Below the pieces are notes generated by a model. It was not told the DNA's origin. It made no database searches and worked only from the letters and a program-made list of their open reading frames with translations. Below are positions 60,561-64,000 of a stretch of 64,000 bases of DNA, one piece after another. Origin of the DNA: Candidatus Jettenia ecosi (lineage in GTDB: Bacteria; Planctomycetota; Brocadiia; Brocadiales; Brocadiaceae); contig SULG01000004.1 in assembly GCA_005524015.1 (NCBI GenBank), forward strand, positions 20,485 through 84,484, read 5' to 3'. How positions within the stretch are numbered: position 1 is the first letter of the stretch; each line of letters opens with the position of its first letter. A program made the translations under genes and the position numbers.

Positions 60561-62291
60561 TTATTTTATTTTAGCAATACCGATATTGGCATCGCCCAGA
60601 GAATTATCACCCCATGCCCCGATAAATCCATTATTCGCCTTTGAGGCATCTTGTGCAATAGCAATATAATCTCCCATATAGTCCTCATCAACAAAGAAAT
60701 CATTTACACCGGGAATCGGAGCAAAACTCTTCTTTGTTACTTTACTGTTTGTCCATGTTGCCCCTGCGTTTTTAGAGGTAGCTAGGGTAACGTCTATTAA
60801 AAAATTGCGTAAATTATATTTACGGTCGTAATAGAGAATACCTATCTTACCGGTTTTATCCACAGCAATGGCAGGCATAAACTGATCAGCTTTCCTTGTA
60901 ATGGGATCATTGTTTATCCTGACAGGGGCTGACCAGGTACTCCCTCCATCTGTGGATTTGCTAAAAAGGATATCCGCAAAATGGTACTGTCCATCGAAAG
61001 CAAAGAAATCACTTTGTGCAAGGTTTCGACCGTCATGCCAAACGATGTAAACATTGCCATTGGTAGCTGTACCAGAGGTATCAACAGCAAGGCCCTGAAG
61101 ATCAAAATTGGCCCTGAAACCTCCTTGAAGTAAGAAAGAATCTCCTACAGGAATGACAGATGAAACTTCGACTTTGGCACTAAAGGTCTTTCCATCATCA
61201 ATAGACTTACGAATCTTAATACTGCGCTCTTCAGACTCATCAAACTCTTCCCATGCTACATAGATTTCTCCTGTTGGTCCAACGGCTATCTGTGAGTTGG
61301 TTACCAGGATTCTCTCTGAACCTTCTACAATTTTTACCGGTTTTGACCAGGTTACTCCCCCATCAGCCGATTTTACCAATTCTATTCTTGTTATATCTGA
61401 TGTAACACCAAAGTCAAACTTCGTGTAGGTAACATAAATACTATCGGGTGATCCTGGTTTAACAGCCATCCATGGTTTATCAAGGAAATCAGCAAACCCG
61501 TCATTCACAACCGATGCCATAACAGAGCCTCCCCATGAAAATCCTCCATTCGTAGATTTGGAGACAGAAATGCCATCACCTACAACTTCATCGGCAACGA
61601 TGTCCTGAGCAATACTTGCGTAATAGAATGTAGAGCTGCTTGTAGCCCTTACAACGGGGTCTCCCAGCAAATCGCGGGCATCAATATCATCAGGAATAGG
61701 GTCAGCCACAAGTATACCTTTATCCGTAAAGGCCGCTCCTGCTTTGCTGGATCTAGACCATCCGACGAAACTAAAACTACCGCTGGGGCTTGGACTGGGA
61801 GGAAGTGTTGGATCAAAAAACGGAAGAAATGTGGCCGCAAAGGATCCGGTATCATTAAAACCGCATACGGCATTATTCCCCCACCAACCCACACTGGTTT
61901 CACTCTGCGTCGATCCTGCAAAACGTGAGAAGAAGTCCGATTTCGCAAAGGGGTTATTTCCGGTAAAAGGAGCTAAAGGAGCCAGAGATTTTTCAACGTT
62001 GGTATCCATACCTCCTTCCTTTAAGAATCCACCCCGCTCTACAGCTCTCTCTAAAATGGGCTTAATACTACCCCATTGTTCCCCAAAATTGACAATCATC
62101 TTACCTCCGGTGGAGAGATGGTTGACCTTTTTTCCCAGACGTTGTTTTAAAAATTTTCCCCGATCAGATAATCTTTCAAGCCGTGCAAGAGCAGCGTTGT
62201 GACCAGGTTGTGCTCCTGCAGACATACTCCCAAAAAGCCCCACAATACTTATTATACCTATTACGGATATTACCTTTTCCCTCCTCAGCAT
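60561..62291 (-). CDS. Secreted Asp-box beta-propeller (exo-alpha-sialidase-like) protein
   Basis: ATG 62291 with AGGAGA upstream gives 576 residues; the frame to 62369 adds 26 residues without support. A signal peptide (about 1-26, VISVIGIISIVGLFG...AGA) leads to a propeller with repeated Asp boxes (STNGGFSWGG, SADGGVTWSK, SIDDGKTF, STDGGSTWS, SKNAGATWTN). This is the BNR/sialidase fold. The catalytic sialidase Arg triad is not identifiable, so it may be only a binding or structural protein. It is exported and lies alone between repeat-rich gaps. Confidence 0.8.
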   Translation of the reverse strand: MLRREKVISVIGIISIVGLFGSMSAGAQPGHNAALARLERLSDRGKFLKQRLGKKVNHLSTGGKMIVNFGEQWGSIKPILERAVERGGFLKEGGMDTNVEKSLAPLAPFTGNNPFAKSDFFSRFAGSTQSETSVGWWGNNAVCGFNDTGSFAATFLPFFDPTLPPSPSPSGSFSFVGWSRSSKAGAAFTDKGILVADPIPDDIDARDLLGDPVVRATSSSTFYYASIAQDIVADEVVGDGISVSKSTNGGFSWGGSVMASVVNDGFADFLDKPWMAVKPGSPDSIYVTYTKFDFGVTSDITRIELVKSADGGVTWSKPVKIVEGSERILVTNSQIAVGPTGEIYVAWEEFDESEERSIKIRKSIDDGKTFSAKVEVSSVIPVGDSFLLQGGFRANFDLQGLAVDTSGTATNGNVYIVWHDGRNLAQSDFFAFDGQYHFADILFSKSTDGGSTWSAPVRINNDPITRKADQFMPAIAVDKTGKIGILYYDRKYNLRNFLIDVTLATSKNAGATWTNSKVTKKSFAPIPGVNDFFVDEDYMGDYIAIAQDASKANNGFIGAWGDNSLGDANIGIAKIK

Positions 62292-63212
62292 TTTATCTCT
62301 CCTTTCACTTACATGTTTTAAAATAAAGCTGTTTATTAGTATCCTCTTATCCGGACATACAGCATTCAACCCCGAAGGGGAGAAATGATTCTAGATACAA
62401 TATACCCTAACCATCAAATAAGGGATAACATCTCAACGCAGCTATCCCATATCACCCCTTCGGGGTTAAAGGGCTTTTTTCTGCTTTTTCTATAATCATG
62501 ACATCCCTACGGGATTATAGTATCCAACAGATTAAACCGAACAACACATAATGAAACCAGACAAAATAAGCCAGGATTTCATTACAACACCATCACGGAC
62601 AAACAAGTTTGTCTGTGCCACCCTATCTAAAATACTGTTCGGTTTCATCTATTGAGTACTATAGGTAGAGACACAACATCTTGTGTCTGTACAATCGCAA
62701 AATCTTGCGTCTCCAAAATCCTGCGTTTGTACCATTGCAAAATCGTGTACCTCTACGAGACCACAAGAGAAAGTAACAGTTATTTTACGTCAGGTCAAAA
62801 AACATACCGTAAGAATTTATCCTGCAAAACTATAATTATATTCTCTCACTATCCATGCGGTTTAATGGAAAGAATTATTCATGATAATATATTGATAAAA
62901 CTGGCTTTACAGCTTATAAGAGGAAGATTTAAAAAAAGATCATTTACGGCAGTAAAAAACATGATTACATTTTTTATGCGAAGGAGGTTAAGGTGTAACA
63001 TGGCACAAAAGTGTGCTGATACAAAAGTGAGACATACTACATGTCGCCAATAATCCATTCGAGGATAATTACATTAGGTATCTTGTTAAGGTTATGGAAG
63101 GCAGAAAGAAATGGACTCCTTCTTTCATAAGAATACCAGAGCAATCCAGCCTTATCTTGAGTAACTACAATAAGTCATAGAAAAAGAGATAAATAAGCGA
63201 TATAATCGGCAC
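62292..63212. repeat. Repeat-rich gap upstream of the Asp-box gene
   Basis: Holds the second copy of the CCCCGAAGGGG / CCCCTTCGGGG element (62388-62518, with the TATAATCATGACATCCC tail), GGACAAACAAGTTTGTC (62593-62609), and a cluster of GTAGAGAC/CAAAATCTTGCG palindrome fragments (62665-62760). Frames at 62652-63053 and 63094-63180 are mostly repeat-derived or remnants and are not called. Confidence 0.5.
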
Positions 63213-63935
63213 ATGAAAGTAGCATACAAAACGGATGTTGGTAAACAGAGGACACATAACGAAGATAGCATTCTTATTGATATATGTATGGGTATTTTTC
63301 TCCTCGCCGATGGATTGGGAGGACACCAGGCAGGTGAAGTAGCGAGCAATCTGGCTGTTAAAGAATCTTATACCTATCTCAAAGAAAATTTGAACAAGGT
63401 GAAAAGTGAAGGAGAAGTTTTAGAACTCTTGACCGAATCCCTTTTGAAGGCACACAATACCATAAGAGCAAAATCAATGACAGATATAAACCTTATGGGT
63501 ATGGGGACAACCCTTATACAGATGCTGATTAAAGATAGTAGCGCGTATATTTGCCATGTGGGCGACAGCAGGGTATATTTTTTCAGAGAAGAAATCAAGC
63601 AGATTACCAAAGACCATACATTTGAAAATTATCTTATGGAAGATGAAATAATACAGCGAGAGTGTCTTCCTTTACAAAAACTGCACATACTTACGCAGGC
63701 TGTAGGTGAGTCAGAGACAATAGTTCCGGAATTAAAACAGATAAAACTGAAAGCAGAAGATATGCTTCTCGCTTGTTCGGACGGTCTCACCGATATGCTC
63801 TCAGGCAAAGAATTAGAATCAATAATTTACCAGTATAGAGATAATCTCAACACTGTGGTAGACAGTCTGATAAAAGAGGCAAACAATAAAGGCGGAATGG
63901 ATAATATTTCTGTGATATTAATAAAGTATGAATAA
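63213..63935 (+). CDS. PP2C-family protein phosphatase (Stp-like)
   Basis: The 240-residue protein has all PP2C metal-binding motifs: NEDS (RTHNEDSILID), LADGLGGHQAGEVAS, GDSRVY, SDGLTDMLS and GGMDNISVIL. It is a Mg/Mn-dependent Ser/Thr phosphatase that reverses Hanks-type kinases. No kinase gene follows within the window, but one is commonly adjacent. The ATG at 63213 starts at the conserved N terminus with no signal. It is cytoplasmic. Confidence 0.92.
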   Translation: MKVAYKTDVGKQRTHNEDSILIDICMGIFLLADGLGGHQAGEVASNLAVKESYTYLKENLNKVKSEGEVLELLTESLLKAHNTIRAKSMTDINLMGMGTTLIQMLIKDSSAYICHVGDSRVYFFREEIKQITKDHTFENYLMEDEIIQRECLPLQKLHILTQAVGESETIVPELKQIKLKAEDMLLACSDGLTDMLSGKELESIIYQYRDNLNTVVDSLIKEANNKGGMDNISVILIKYE

Positions 63936-64000
63936 GATTAACTATCATACAGGATCGGTAAAGATTTGAGGGAAAATATTGAAACTTAACAATTGCAGTT

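Noticed and set aside
62652..63053. 133-codon frame upstream of the PP2C gene
   Set aside because: First third translates tandem GTAGAGAC/CAAAATCTTGCG repeats. The last part (around 62860-63053) could be a remnant of a small gene but has no recognised motif or proper ribosome-binding site.
63094..63180. Short frame MEGRKKWTPSFIRIPEQ... open from about 63031
   Set aside because: Protein-like composition, but no start signal and only 28 codons from the ATG. Possibly a frameshifted remnant with the frame ending at 63053; not supportable.
63979..64000. Possible TTG start of a next gene (GAGGG 6 bases upstream)
   Set aside because: Only seven codons before the window edge; cannot be assessed.
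1..64000. tRNA or rRNA genes
   Set aside because: Intergenic regions were scanned by eye for T-loop GTTCGA-type motifs and rRNA blocks; none was convincing. A covariance scan would be decisive.

Overview
The window looks like a chromosomal segment of an anaerobic ammonium-oxidising planctomycete (order Brocadiales, the Kuenenia/Brocadia/Jettenia group). This is an inference. It rests on an ammonium transporter fused to a histidine kinase (14761-16797), an architecture characterised in Kuenenia, together with a small exported c-type cytochrome, an SbtA/SbtB bicarbonate-uptake pair suited to an autotroph, a MoxR-Bat operon, many multi-PAS sensor proteins, moderately low GC and frequent TTG/GTG starts. 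No rRNA or tRNA was seen, so the assignment cannot be confirmed from the window.

Layout. 1-4.2 kb: ruvX, a U32-family Fe-S protein, a PGPGW membrane protein, a PDZ/TPR lipoprotein and a secreted galactose-binding-like protein. 4.2-21.4 kb: a signalling block. It holds an HD-GYP protein, a sigma-54 activator with its 1402-residue kinase, a membrane protein with PLD-like and PilZ-like parts, the Amt-kinase fusion, a nitroreductase, a macrodomain protein paired with a soluble kinase, a glyoxalase-fold protein and a single-domain response regulator. 21.5-22.6 kb: a GEMM (cyclic-di-GMP-I-like) RNA element followed by a strong terminator, then genes for small Cys-rich proteins. 22.6-34.4 kb: a CsgG-like protein, sbtA-sbtB, PHP-family DNA polymerase X, MTA phosphorylase, two FKBP isomerases, a Gly-rich RRM protein, an MFS permease, and a DEAD-box helicase with an EamA-like protein. 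34.5-37.6 kb: a Cache/PAS sensor with no output domain and the remnant of a paralogue. 37.7-48.6 kb: a minus-strand MoxR-DUF58-Bat cluster interrupted twice by repeat islands. 49.0-51.6 kb: mobB, a monoheme cytochrome, rtcA and a zinc-ribbon protein. 52.2-58.9 kb: a type III restriction-modification locus with an IS200-like transposase gene between mod and res. 59.2-64 kb: mtfA, a secreted Asp-box (sialidase-fold) protein and a PP2C phosphatase.

The intergenic DNA is unusually rich in dispersed palindromes and small non-autonomous elements. One 150-bp element at 20181-20330 has terminal inverted repeats and an 8-bp target duplication, and sits inside another repeat. A second type occurs twice (37338-37464 and 41983-42107) and its two arms co-vary. 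A composite of four hairpins sharing the core AAACTCTGTTT occurs at 46424-46574 and, inverted, at 59972-60142. A different repeat has entered the mod coding sequence in frame.

A working hypothesis is that the signalling block and the adjoining RNA element form a cyclic-di-GMP and nitrogen/carbon sensing neighbourhood: HD-GYP hydrolase, PilZ-like protein, GEMM RNA, Amt-kinase and SbtB. Each part is supported separately; the link between them is inference.
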